From positions 10,001 through 74,000 of the forward strand of contig OW028573.1 in the NCBI GenBank assembly GCA_932294295.1: 64,000 nucleotides of DNA, written 5' to 3'. A program made the position numbers and the translations under genes. This stretch comes from Alitta virens (taxonomy: Eukaryota > Annelida > Polychaeta > Phyllodocida > Nereididae). Positions 34,866-47,500 of the stretch are shown in pieces (the stretch's first letter is position 1; every line of letters starts with the position of its first letter). The notes beneath the pieces are model-generated. The model searched no databases. It saw only the letters and a list, made by a program, of their open reading frames with translations, and was not told where the DNA came from.

Positions 34866-37800
34866 TATAATAATTTCGGCTTTTTATTGTCACATTTACA
34901 TTCTGGTATTTTTATAAATTTACATCTCCTCAATGAGGCAATAAAATATTATATTATTATCATAATACTCCTGTTTGGTCAATTTAAAAAGTAGTTTCTC
35001 CTATGATGAGTTAACGTGACAACATGGTCATATTAGTCAATGGACTTAGCTTTATATACAAAGCTTAGTATTGCGTTAAGGTGTGTGATGTATTGAGCAA
35101 TGGTGAGGAGGCTTACATGTGCAACAGTATTGATGACATTATTGATGCATATATGATCAGTTCAATAGTAAAGCATTATGAAAAGCAAATATACCATGAA
35201 AGGTGAAGCACATTATTGCTTGGATCTAATGTAATGACTTCAACGATTCACCAAATTCAATAGTGAAAACATATTCAAAATCCTGATCGTTGAAATCCTG
35301 AATTTTCGTGATTTATAAAGTTTGTTTAAAGTGATTACTGTGAGCAAACTGCAGATTAAATATACCATAATTGTTATAGATGTGAATACCCACTACAGTA
35401 TGTTTGTATACATTTGTGAAACCATTTAAGTGCATTTCTGCTGCTAGCACTATAATTGTACATTTCATGCAGTAAAAACATGTGAAAATATAGAGTTTAT
35501 CTATCCATCAACATTACCTATGACATCATTTACGTCTTTCTATGATTTGAAAAGTTTTGTAATATGTCTGGTATGGTTAGGGCGACCTTTGATAACCGTC
35601 AAATGGATGGCTTGGGCTGTTTTCTGCTTATATACATGATACATCAGTACCTCACTATTAAGACCACTTCAAGAGTAAGATCTCCCCGATTGTGTTCACT
35701 GTACTTGGACATGATTCTCTAGTCATATCAACTTTCTTTCCACAAAATAAACAACAATTATCCCACTATAGGTGACTTTGGTGATGAGGTTCTTTGTAGG
35801 TTGTACACGTACTTAGAAAATTAAGTTCAGTTATCTCACCATGATTGTGATGACCTCGAGGTTTTATGTACTTTTTGGATATACAAATACCTTTCCTTTT
35901 GATATATTGCATTTACTTTGTTTAATTTTCTTAAAGGAGGATAACCATGTAATACTAAACCCTGTTATGGAGTGTATTAGGTCTTACTCAACTTTCAGTA
36001 TCATCCGAAATGTAATTACAAACGACCCTACCAATATCAATGTCTACCACCATCCTGAATGAAATGTCATATCATCCGCAGTGTAATTCGAGTAAATGCA
36101 TTGCATGAAAAAAGCCTATTGAACCTCACCCAGGAGCAATATTTGTCCACCTAAAGCGTCGATCTGGTCTGTTTTCACAGCTCTCAGACAAATAGTCGAC
36201 CAACAGGTAAATTGTGAAAGGTTTAGGACATTGTTTGTTTTGTGGCAGTCCTACCTGTTGGGGGTAAATAAAAGTTGCTTAAAATGCTGCTGATGTAGTT
36301 TTTAAATGCGGTGTATGTCTAAACAAGGAAATATTAGTGGAAGAATCTGTGCAAATTTTACATTGTTTGTTTGGGAAGGTGAAATTCGACCGTATTTGGC
36401 GTCATTAGCAACAGACTGCAACAATCTGATATAATGACCTGCCCCATTCCACTGGCCTTGCAAAGTCTGTCATCACGTGTCGCCACTGCTTCTATTTACC
36501 AAAACAGACATTGCCATAGTATCCAACCCATGTCTTTATTTTGATTATTTATTTGGCTCGTTTCTAAGTTGATGATTTATTAACAACGTCCCCCGCGCTT
36601 GTCCGGCGGATCTGTATTGACTTGTTATACAATGCAATGACGGTAAATGGGACAGTGCTGCTACTGCTGCTGCTGCTGGTGGTGGTGATGCAGATGCTGG
36701 CCAAGCAGTCAGACAGGCCACCCTGGCCTCACCTCTGGGCCCATGTTCACTGAACCATTGATTAGTGGTTCCCTGTGCAAGCCAGTCTGTCCTGCTTGTG
36801 GACTGCTCGTTTTCTTTCAAACCAATATCTGTTGCTAAGGCCGGGCCGTTTGTTTTCATGTATCACCAACCAGGCCAGTGTCGCCACTCAGGTGCACCTA
36901 ATCCATTTATCGACCTCTTTTTTATTTCCAAATATTTACTTTTTTGCAACTTGTTACTCTTGGAACCTGACAATGTTTATACATACACAGTTTCTGGAAT
37001 TTTTTGGTGATTTCGTAATTTGTTGCACCAAGTCCCCCCCAATTTGCTTTCTCCCCTAGCAACTTTGTTGTTCATGAGACTCACGATTTGGTAAGGAGAC
37101 GTTCTTTTGCTTAAATTTTTGGAAATTCATAAAAAATTGTTGAAATCAATGAAAACTATAGTAAAAATCGTGGTCTGTGCTCTTTAACACTTAGTTTAGG
37201 AATTAAAACACTGTTTTCTGTCACTATGCGAGCGCATGCATGCTTCAATTTTTGTTTGGATTTGTACAAAATTACTATAACTAAAACGAAAAATACATCA
37301 ATATTTTATCTTGAAATCAATGAAAACTAAAGTAAAAACTTTGGTTTCTGGTATGCAAAAGTGAGTTTATGAACCGTCTGAAACACTGTTTTCTGTCGCT
37401 ATGTGAGCGCCCGTGGATCATATAGTCAGTACAAGAACTGTCCCAGTGTCTCGCTTCTCTACCATGGAGACACACTGTTATGATGCGGCATTTTTGTAGC
37501 AGTGTCAAATGGAAGTTGCATTCTAAGAATGTGATTGTATCATAAAGAAGATCTTCCGTATAACATGGGATTTAGAATCATACCATTGTATGTTTGTGCC
37601 GATTATTATTCGTTATATCGATACCAAGACAAGCAGCCTAAAATAGGTAAGGATTCAAAGTCAGCATTTTTGGTTGTTAGATAATTATATTATGTCATGC
37701 AGATTCCTTTTTTTTATCAGTTAGGCATAGCAGTAAAATTTAGCGCTTCATTTTCACATTATATTGTGCACAGGAAGTTCCTGAATTTTAAGCTTAATAA

Positions 37801-40800
37801 CAGCCCTTATGTTACAAAAAAGGATTTTCCATAATATTTATAGCAGTATGACACACATGTCTCATCTGACGAAGAAGACGTCTAGAGCATGTAGCATTGA
37901 AATGTAATATTCAAATACAGGTGTTATTGTGTGGCTAATTTGTCACAAGTGAATGCAGAATATACTTTGTGAATAGAAGTAGACTGATAACTTATGCAGG
38001 GTTAGGCAAATCGAATGGCAAGTATTGACTGATCGACACATGGGCAAGTACAGTCAATGAAGTCTGTATGTAGATTAAAACAATCTATCATGTTTCTAGG
38101 GTGATGTCAGATCTTAACTGTTGCTTTATATTTTGGCTACTTTTTATTTTTTTGGCTATAAAAAAAATCTGACCTATATTTGGGTTGCAAATAAATAGAA
38201 ACAGTTATATTTAGCATAAGCCTGTAGCACATGGGATTGTTTAGCAGCAATAGAGGATGTCACACCAGCAGTTGGGGAAAAATTGACTGTTGGAAGCCAC
38301 ACGTGCGTGGAGCTCTCCTGGTTTGGCGGTGGTTCTGTGGTGGCTCTTTCGTGTGCAGTCAAGCGGAACATTTTGGTTAAAAACCACACGTCTGACATAA
38401 TGTAAACTTTATACACGTGGAAAGTGTCACACGCTTCGATTTGAAGATGTTTGTGGATGTAGTGGATTATGACTGAATTTTTTTTGCTGTGCTCAGCAGC
38501 CTTGATGTGATGATGATGCTGGGTCCAGAGCTGCTCTCGGTGTCCTCAGCATCGTATTGAGGATTGCGATGTGGCCACCGTCACGCTTCAGTGAGTAATT
38601 GATTGCGTGGTGATTGACCTATGGATTGGTGCTTTTGGTTGTGTGAGAGTTGAATGTAAAGTAAGGGTCGCCCTAGAAACAATAATAACGAAAGGCAATC
38701 TATTCTGTAATCGTTAAAACTGTGCCTTCCGGATGGTAGTATTCCAGAGGCATTGGATTACCTGCTGGGCTGCTCTGAAGCATTGAAAATATCAAGTAAT
38801 AGCCAAGTATACTTTGTATTCATAAATTGCACTTTTAGCACGCTATCTGCATTGCACATTATGCACAGTCTTTTTTTCTATTCGCACAGTGGAAAGCGAT
38901 GTCATTTTGGATCAAAGATATTGATTATGATAATTTACTCTACAACAAGTAGAACAGTCTCACGAGTACACGTTTAGAGCCATGAAACCTAAACATTTCA
39001 ACCATCTAAATAGTTTATCAGTTTCAAATAAGATTAAGCTGCTGATTCACTGTTTGTTTAGCAATTGTGCATTGGATGAAAGTTTTATAATTGAATCTCT
39101 TTTTTTCCCCTTCATTTTTTTTGACGTATACAATACACACTGAATAACCCAAATATGTGAGTCATGGTAAATTGATAGTGGATTGCTATAGGGCTTGAGT
39201 CTCACTGACAAGTTGGGGACCTTTCGGTAAACCGTGGTCCACTCTTGATAGCTGCGCTGTAATACACATTTTAACACAGTGTTTTAAACATTGCGTTGGA
39301 CCAAAACATTCACTTGTATTTTGTATGTATGCCAAGTACAGGTTGTTTTATTGCTTCGCACTGATGTAGGGTGTGGCTGAGTTGGCCTCCGAAAATTTAA
39401 GACGTCCAAGTTCTGATTTTGTGTTCTTTCTCAGGGTGCCTTGCATACAGAATCTATGCTGGAGCAAGCAAAATATACCAGCTATGAATTTTTGATTGCA
39501 TGTCTTTAGAATGACATATAATGGACAGTAGGCACCCGATATATATATCTGTTTGGGTTTAAACTGTACAGAGGAAAAATGCCTCGATACCGACTCAAAA
39601 CAAAGAGCAAGTTGGGTTCCATTTTGTGTTTCTTTAAGCTTACCATAATATTACAGGAAGGACTAAGTATGAACAGCATTTTTAGTAGGAACACAAAAAG
39701 CCTATCTTGAACTCATGTATTACCAGAAACTGTCATGAACTCACGTGAGGACATTATCTTAAACAAGCAATGGGTATGTAATAGGATAATTAGCTACATA
39801 TATTCATATTATCGGAGTAATTAGTTCCATAGTAAATGCACTTACAATGGTTAGATTATGTTGGAATTTTCTATGTTAGCATACGAATTTAATAGCGTAT
39901 TTCTGGTGCAGCATGTGTGCAATTTAGACCTATAACAATGTTATATTAAGTGTTTTTTTATTATAATAACGCATGCTGCTCATGAAAAATGAACAATAAA
40001 TCAATTATTTGCTAAGTACTATGCTGCCAGTGCAAGGCTATAAACTATACCATTACTCCCTCACACTATTATGGATCAATAGTTTTTGCCAGCAATATAA
40101 TATTAGGCTTATATATAAATGCACAGTTAAAAGTATTCAGAAATATATTTTTCTCTTTTTTTCCGGAACTAATAAACCCATTCATACCTCCGTGTTTGTT
40201 GGGATGAATATGTCATGAAAAATTGATGAGATTCATTACACGTTTAAGTGTATCATAGGCAAATACAAAAAGGGATGTGAATATATTATAACTGTCCCTG
40301 ATGGTAATCATTATGGAATCATCTTTTAACATGTATGGATATGTTGACCTATAGAATTTATTTATCACCATAGACTTCTCAATGTAATTCGTAGATATAG
40401 CAGATATATAGCAGACCTTGCAGTTATTTTATAAGATATAAGTCAGAACAATAGTAAAAGTATTTAGCATGCACTGCAATAATTTTTTCTTCAACCATAT
40501 TTAATTCTAAGAATGCTTAACTATTTGTTTATGCTTCCTAACAGCAAGTAAGCTATCTCTACTTGCACAGGTCATCTAAAATACGACATTTAAAAAGCAG
40601 ATATCAAAATGGTATTTTGCTGATGGAAAGTTAGTCGTTCTGTCAAATTGTTCAATAGAACCGTTCAATGATTTCATGACGAAAATTGAGACAGCTATTC
40701 TTACATGTCGATTTTAAAAAGCTATAATTGTCTGTGCTTGTATAAACGGTGAACCATGTCATGTTATGTCAAACGGTAAAAATAAAACCAATGAATATAC

Positions 40801-43103
40801 AAAGTTATGGCTGGTAACCCATTTCAGCAGATTTAGACTACATAGATTTTTTTGATCTGCTGCTGTAAATTTATAATGCGATTGTGCTATGGGATTAGAC
40901 AACTATTGTGATATATCTACATGATACACTTACATGTTTAATATCATGTGACCTTAAGTCTCTATTGTTATAATATTTATTATGACATAAGCAGCTGAAA
41001 TAGTATATTTGTAGTGGATTATTTGTTTTCATTTTAAATTATTTTTGTTGGTCTTTTTTGTGCTATTATAGACCAGACATGTTAAAGACTTAACTTTTTT
41101 TCCGTTTTGTATGTGCTGCAATAAACCAGACATGTTATAAACTTAAACATCATATGCTAATTTTTCATAACAATTGATGCGGCTGCTGATATCGTTAACA
41201 AACTGCGCGTTACGCCTTAATTGTTTTTATTGTGTTCCGGGACAAGTCACTCGCGAACACCTTGTAATGTGAACACAATGGTAAAGTTCAAACAACACCT
41301 GGTCTGTCACATTTCAGGCGCCATCTAGGTCAATTTGTTCATTATTACCTTCTGTGACAGCTTAGGGTGCAGAGAGTATGTACAAACAAAATCTTGTAAT
41401 TAAAACAATAAGTCTCAACCTACATTATTATGAGGAAATATTCTGTGTTATGAATATAGTTAGATAAAAAATTCAGTGTTTTTAGTGAGGAAGTCGTATT
41501 GGTGAGGTGCCGTGTTGTTATAGTCTGTTTCAGAAAATGGCCTAGTGATAACAAACAATTTTTCCCTCATATTGCATAATCATTTAACAGGTTTTTAGGC
41601 AATTAATAAGCAATTATGAGCAATTATGATATTCATTTTAAATTTGGCAATTTTCAGAATTCACTTATAACAATGGCAAAAATGCTACTATTACATTATT
41701 ACATATAGATGATTCTTTCCATGCATTCCATAGTTGTGGTTAAGTTGCAAAAGTATTCAGGAATTAGCTCCTAAGCAGATAGCTACATCGGCACCGAATT
41801 ATGATGAATCAGCCTTCACCATTATATACACTAAAGGAATTTATGTGTTATTGTACCTGGACCAAAGTATTCGTACAGCATGGTAGATATGTTGCTATTT
41901 TCCAGATTTCAAGCTTTCTTCTTGTTTTTGAGTGCAATCAGGTTCTGAATTCAATGAACATGACTTTACGATTCAAGCGGTACATTGACAGCCCTCTTTA
42001 CATGTTTTGTATGAGATATTAGACTTAGAAGGTGGGAATACAAAAGGATGACGTGATATAGAGAGTAAATCTTTTTCTGGCTCCATAGCTAAAGGAAACC
42101 TTATGGAAAAGACCTGCAAGGAGATGGGAATGCCCAGAAGCACTGTTTCCTCCATTGAAACTTAGTTAAAAACAAAGATATTAACACTAACAGCTTCAAC
42201 AGTTTATCACACTCAGCAGATCAATGCAACTGATGAACACTCACTTGCCAAAAATGTGTGCAAGAACTCAAATGTCTGTTAAGAGACCTAACAGAGATCT
42301 CTTTACCACAACGACTGAATGTTTGGCACATCTGAAAATTGTTGATTTTTGAACAGAAGTAAATCATGGGGACTCACCATAGTACAAAGAGCTGTGAATG
42401 CTGAGGTGTGTTTAGACATCTCCCCGAAACATATTTTGCCTTCTGCCAAAGATTCGAATGTACTCATGCTTAAAATGTAAAGAGTAAACAAACCTGACTA
42501 CAAAACCAATTATGGGGATATTCTGAAAACAAAGGATATCAACCTAACAAACTACAGCCTTCCCAATAAATTGTCCTGGACTCAATTCACTTATTAGAGA
42601 CATTATTCAGAATTACAGTCTAACATGATAAAAATATCACAAGAAGACAAAAATTAAAACCTTTTTTTTTTAAAGAATGTATTTGTATGCCTTGTACATA
42701 CAATTTCCACTTTTAATACACCTGTATGAATACTTTAGTGTGCAACTGTAGCTGCTGTCTAATGAGCAAACCACATTACATGACTAACATCAATGATCTT
42801 AAAAAAATTGATGTGTCAGAGTTGGAGTGCATTACCTATCCTTGACTAAATACCAAGCACTTGCTGTAATTGATTTCCCATTGAGGAACTGGCAAATCTA
42901 CTTTCGCAAATAGCAACTGAAAGAGGTTGATGGTTTATGAAAGAGACTGCTTTGGCTGGATCAACAAATCGCCTCTGGCTCAATTGCTTGGTATTGCTTT
43001 CGTCTGGGATTAGATTAGCCTAATAACATACAGCCCAACCCAAGCAAGTTGCTTTCAGTAACATTGAAGTTTGGAGTAAAGAGAGTTTGTTGGTGTACCC
43101 AAA
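34866..43103. other. Gene-poor DNA, nothing firmly identified
   Basis: No supported exon. It contains a short CTG/GGT-rich stretch (about 36657-36690), a degenerate direct duplication at 37142-37412, and at 42000-42480 a decayed stretch that might be an old transposase (a frame reads CKEMGMPRSTVSSIE, helix-turn-helix-like). None of this is strong. Confidence 0.45.
37142..37412. repeat. Degenerate direct duplication, period ~171 bp
   Basis: GAAATCAATGAAAACTAWAG...CACTGTTTTCTGTC near 37142-37235 recurs near 37313-37405, including the following CTATGYGAGCGC. Confidence 0.75.
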
Positions 43104-43192
43104 TAGATAGATAGATGGATAGATAAATAGATGGATATATATATATATATACAGATAGATAGATAGATAGATAGACAGACAGACAAACAGGC

Positions 43193-43223
<31 letters not shown>

Positions 43224-43242
43224 TAGATAGATAGATAGATAG
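43104..43242. repeat. (GATA)n/(GACA)n microsatellite
   Basis: Compound GATA, GACA and AT dinucleotide repeats. The open frames called across it are artefacts. Confidence 0.97.
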
Positions 43243-43372
43243 CGTTCCTTTGTGCATTGATTGCTTGATTGCCTGGTTGATTCAGTTAATTATTGCCTTT
43301 GAGATGATGTAGACCAAATTTCCTGTCTTTACGACAATTTAGTTATGAGCGGATACCAGTTTATAGTGCTTA

Positions 43373-44041
43373 AGGGGGTCTCACACATAGCCGGATCAAA
43401 CGCCGGAGCGTCCCGGAGTAACATTTTATTACCTCCGGGGGGTTCCGGGATCAAAGAGCTGTTAAATGTCAACAAAAAATAAATGTTTGGCGATGTGTAC
43501 ACGATGTCAATACGGTCTCAACAAGAAGCAACACGGCGCTAACACGACTGTCCCGTTTAGAGTGAGGAGTGAACCGGATTTTCACGGTGCCTTCGCGGAT
43601 ATCACCGGTCTTTACACCGTGTTCATTCGTGTGGATCCGTTGTGGCTCCTTGTACTCTCCGGCGTTAATGGCGGCGAAATATTCATGCCCGGTTGACGCC
43701 GGATGTAGCCGGAGACATGCCGGAGTCAATACGGAGATCGGCGGAGTCTACTGGGCGTCTACACGGGTCTACACGGGTCTACACAGATCTACACGGATCT
43801 ACACGGATCTACACGGATTAAATTACTCCGGGAACTCCGGCATGAAAAATTAAACATGTTTAATTTTTTCCCCCGGAGTCCCAAGGTGCTCCCGGAGCGC
43901 CCCGGACAATGACGGACAATGCCGGACAATCCCGGACATGAACACGATGTCTATACGGCTTTCCCCGGAGTATGCGGGAGTATTCCGGAGTTGACCTCCG
44001 GGACGCTCCGGCGTCTGATCCGGCTATGTGTGAAACCCCCT
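43373..44041. mobile_element. 669-bp TIR element with TTA target duplication and dense CCGGA motifs
   Basis: Terminal inverted repeats begin AGGGGGTYTCACACATAGCC and continue for about 46 bp (GGATCARACGCCGGAGCGTC, then CCGGAG) with two mismatches. TTA at 43370-43372 and 44042-44044 is the target duplication, as in PIF/Harbinger elements. The interior is packed with CCGGA/TCCGG motifs in both orientations and has ~12-bp tandem units (CTACACGGATCT) at 43755-43820. No open frame resembles a transposase, so it is non-autonomous. It lies ~180 bp upstream of the FN2/PAN gene's first coding exon. Confidence 0.85.
43755..43820. repeat. 12-bp tandem repeat inside the TIR element
   Basis: About five units of CTACACGGRTCT in tandem. 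Confidence 0.85.
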
Positions 44042-44225
44042 TTACCGAGGCATCCCAATCAGGTCAAAATGTTTCTGTTACAGACGACTTAAGCAGTTGA
44101 ACTGTTTTCTGATATTATTCTTAATTTGACTAACACATTGCCAAGTTGAATATGAAAATGTACGTTGGGTATTTATTTTCCTTGCAATGCAATTGTATTT
44201 ATGGGTAATTTCATTTGTGTTTCAG

Positions 44226-44533
44226 GGGTATGACGCTAGGGCGGCTGTTCGGCGCTTTATGCGCCGCCTGCTGTTTAGCAACATCATTAGGACAATACAA
44301 CTGCAATGCTTTTGCAAATAGTACAAGGAGTCAGGAATTTGTTACCCGGCAAGGAACAGTACCACAAGGAACGCCGTGTTGTTTCCCTTTCGTTTATAAA
44401 ACTCAAGTTTATTATGAATGCACGGCGAGAGATCATAATCAAGCCTGGTGTTCTGTTGAGAGTGTTTGCCAAGAAAATAATAAACTATGGGGTAACTGCC
44501 AGAGGGTAGCCACTCCTGCACCCACCACATCAA
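44226..44533 (+). CDS. First coding exon: signal peptide and fibronectin type II domain
   Basis: The acceptor TTTGTGTTTCAG precedes the ATG by only four bases, so the 5' UTR must continue in an upstream exon. The FN2 module shows CCFPFVYKTQVYYEC, then NQAWC and NKLWGNC, the Cys, Phe-Pro-Phe and Trp-Cys positions typical of the fold. The exon ends TCA|GTAAGT in phase 1. Confidence 0.85.
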
Positions 44534-47500
44534 GTAAGTATTGGTTTCATATTGCTTTTTAGTGTGTAAGCCTAGTTTTTCAGCCAAGTGCCCATCCTAG
44601 GTGGTTAATTGTTTTCTTCTCTTTAATATAAGTAGGCCTATTATTAATTATTAGTAATTAAAGTTAAAATGCATGGTAGCACGATTACTGTAGTGGGACC
44701 ATCACAGCTACTTGGAATAATTTTGCGTCAGATGCAAGATGATAAGTGAGCAGAGACTCTGGATCATTAGCCTGCCACGAAAGTTTACCAAAAGATCATT
44801 TGTGTTCAAGCAATATCTGCCCCGGCCTAAAGTCACAAAGTGATTCTGAAGATTAGAAACTGCAATTATAAAAACCTTGTAGGATCCTTTCATGGACATG
44901 TAACTTGTTAATATTGTCATACAGAATTATTTTAGATGGAACTCTACTTGTTAGTACAACGAAGGTCTATTAGCATTACTGGAGACCACGCAGGCTAAAC
45001 GTTCATTTATTGCAACCCTCATTTAGCTATGACAAAAAGAGAAGATAAAACTTAAAGTAGCATTATTGTGGATGTCAATTATGTCAAATTCAGCAGACAA
45101 TGTAATAAGTTATAAACTTAATAGTATTAAATTGATTTATTTGTAAATTATTTTCTTGGCAATATAACGAATGGTTATTTGGTAGCTAGTTTTGTGTTTT
45201 AACTATGTACTTATCCTGGCCAACCAAAACTGTTGCAACTTATTGGTCTGTGACTGACTTTATAGAACCTGTTTCGTTGTGCCACCATGGCATAGAAAAG
45301 GTTTTCAGGGGAGGCATGCCCAAGTACCACAGACAATCCGAAAATGGTGTCGTCCTTCGGGACTTATTTTTAGCCAAAACTTAGCTTTGAAATGTGCCCG
45401 CTAATGACCTATTGAGGATATATTACCATCTAGTGGCAGTTCGATATTTGAATGGTACATTGAACCCTCCCCCACCCTCCCCCAACTTGGAAAGAAATCT
45501 TCTTTTAACAATGCGGCCATTATGGAACGATTACCAGACATTGATATAAAAAGTTTTCATATTTAAAAAGCTTAAATATGTTGCTGAACTGACTCGTTTT
45601 TTCATTGTTATTTGCAACATATGGAGTGCCATATTGGCGATTTGCTTTCTTACAAAACGTCTTAATATAACTCTATCTGCACCTTGTATTTTATGTCCAT
45701 AACCTTTACTGTACATTACATGTGTTCTATATTCGTTTGCAGCAACTCAGGCCACCACTCTAAGCGGAGGGGGGTCTGCAACTGGAGTCACAGGACCCGC
45801 CGGAGGAGGAGGTACGTCTTTCGTTCCAAATGGAACATCTGTGTTGTCATTATGGTTTCGTTCATGCAGTTTGTCGTGACGTAATACTAAACCTTGTAAA
45901 ACCGTTTCGTTGATTTGTTTGTTGATTTGTTAGTTCGTTTCAATCCCTCCCCAACCCCATGGGTCAGGTTTCATTTATGCATGAATATTATATCACATCA
46001 GTTGGTTGAATTGGGTAACGGCATGAGGCACGATTTTAATGGGTGGAACTAGAACCCCGTGGTTGTGCGTTCGGCTGGCATTCCAAATGATACTGAACAT
46101 CAATGCAGCGTTTTGAAATGAATAGGAAAAACGATGAAATGTTTCAAACGTTGTTATGGTGGTTTTTTTTTACAGCCAATTTCGTAAACTTGGAAAAAAT
46201 CTAGCAAACCTGGGATTTAAACTACTGAGGACGTCATATGAATCCAGAATTCCCAATGGTTAAGGCAGTCCGGGGACTCCCTCAACCGATCAATGTCCTG
46301 GACTCACATGAAAACATCTGGTGTTTAGTTTCCAAGTATATGGAATTGGTTGTAAAGAAAAAAAAAACATGGTTTGCCAATCAAACGATACATTTTTGGG
46401 CTATGTAGATTTTGAGTCACTACTAATACCAGTTAACTTTATACCAATATGTAATGGTTTCATGTACAAAAAGTCCCAAGCTTACATGACGGTAAAAAGT
46501 TGACTGAATATGGATGATATTGGTAAAGTTTGATCCTTGCTGTACCCCGATAGTTTGTCAAATTGGGCTAATGTTGGATCGTTTAATGCTGTTGCAAGAT
46601 AGATAGATATCTAGACACCGAACAAATGGTGTGGAAACCAAACCAACATTGACCCATTGTGACATTTTATCAGGTTACTGGAATCCCATGGATTAATGTT
46701 TGTTGCTTGTTTGTTTGTTGGTTGGTTTTGCATGTATGTCTTTTTAATAACAGTGTGTTATACAACTGCTGTGGCTAATACCAACTCCTTGGGTGGTACA
46801 TTGAACTCGGCGACAACCGTCCTGGCTTGCCAGAATGCTTGTTCGGCCGCCACATCTTGCGTTGGCTTGGATTTCGATGACAACCGGACCCCGGGCACCT
46901 GTTATCTTCACAACGATGCGACCCGATTTGGCCAGAAGCGTACAGCTTCTGGAGTCAACCAGTATGCCAAGCAACCCTGCTCCTGTACGATATTTAAAAC
47001 ATACCTCATTTATATATTTTAATATATAAAATACAGAAATTTCAATTGTAGTTGTAAAGTATACCTGTCCATTTCCCCCTGCATATTTTTGCATGTCTTT
47101 TTTGTGCATGTTTTTTATTGAATGGCAAAGGAATTTTTTGTGGGTCATGTTTGGTTGTCTCTCATTTTAAAGCAATGCCTCTGTTAGACTCGTATACAGT
47201 CTTATTTTTCCTTTTTTTTCCTCTGAATAATGTAACTATATTAGAAGCCTTAGTTTGGAGTGATTCTCCTTGATGTAAACTTCTGCTCAACCAAACTGGT
47301 TACTAAAAAAATCTGAGGTCAAATAAGTTTTTGTTGTGGTGTTCTGTAGAACTTTGGAAACTTGTTTTGAAGAAAACTTTGCATGTTTAGTTCTTAACAG
47401 CATGTATATGTAGCTGCCTAATTGGATTTCATACTTGCTGTAATATTATCTGTAATTTCTTATAGTTCTGGACAGGTAATTTCATGATAAAGTATTTCCA

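Noticed and set aside
36545..36859. 104-codon minus-strand open frame
   Set aside because: It spans a CTG/GGT-rich low-complexity stretch with no domain or splice context.
42000..42480. Old Tc1- or pogo-like transposase remnant
   Set aside because: One short helix-turn-helix-like stretch (CKEMGMPRSTVSSIE) is suggestive, but there are many frame breaks, no catalytic motif and no TIRs, so it is not called as a feature.
43466..43853. Open frames of 76-94 codons in the CCGGA-rich region
   Set aside because: They lie in a non-autonomous TIR element with repetitive DNA and resemble no transposase or other family.
46744..47148. 134-codon minus-strand open frame
   Set aside because: It is antisense to the PAN/apple exon, and the plus strand has the domain motifs and splice sites.
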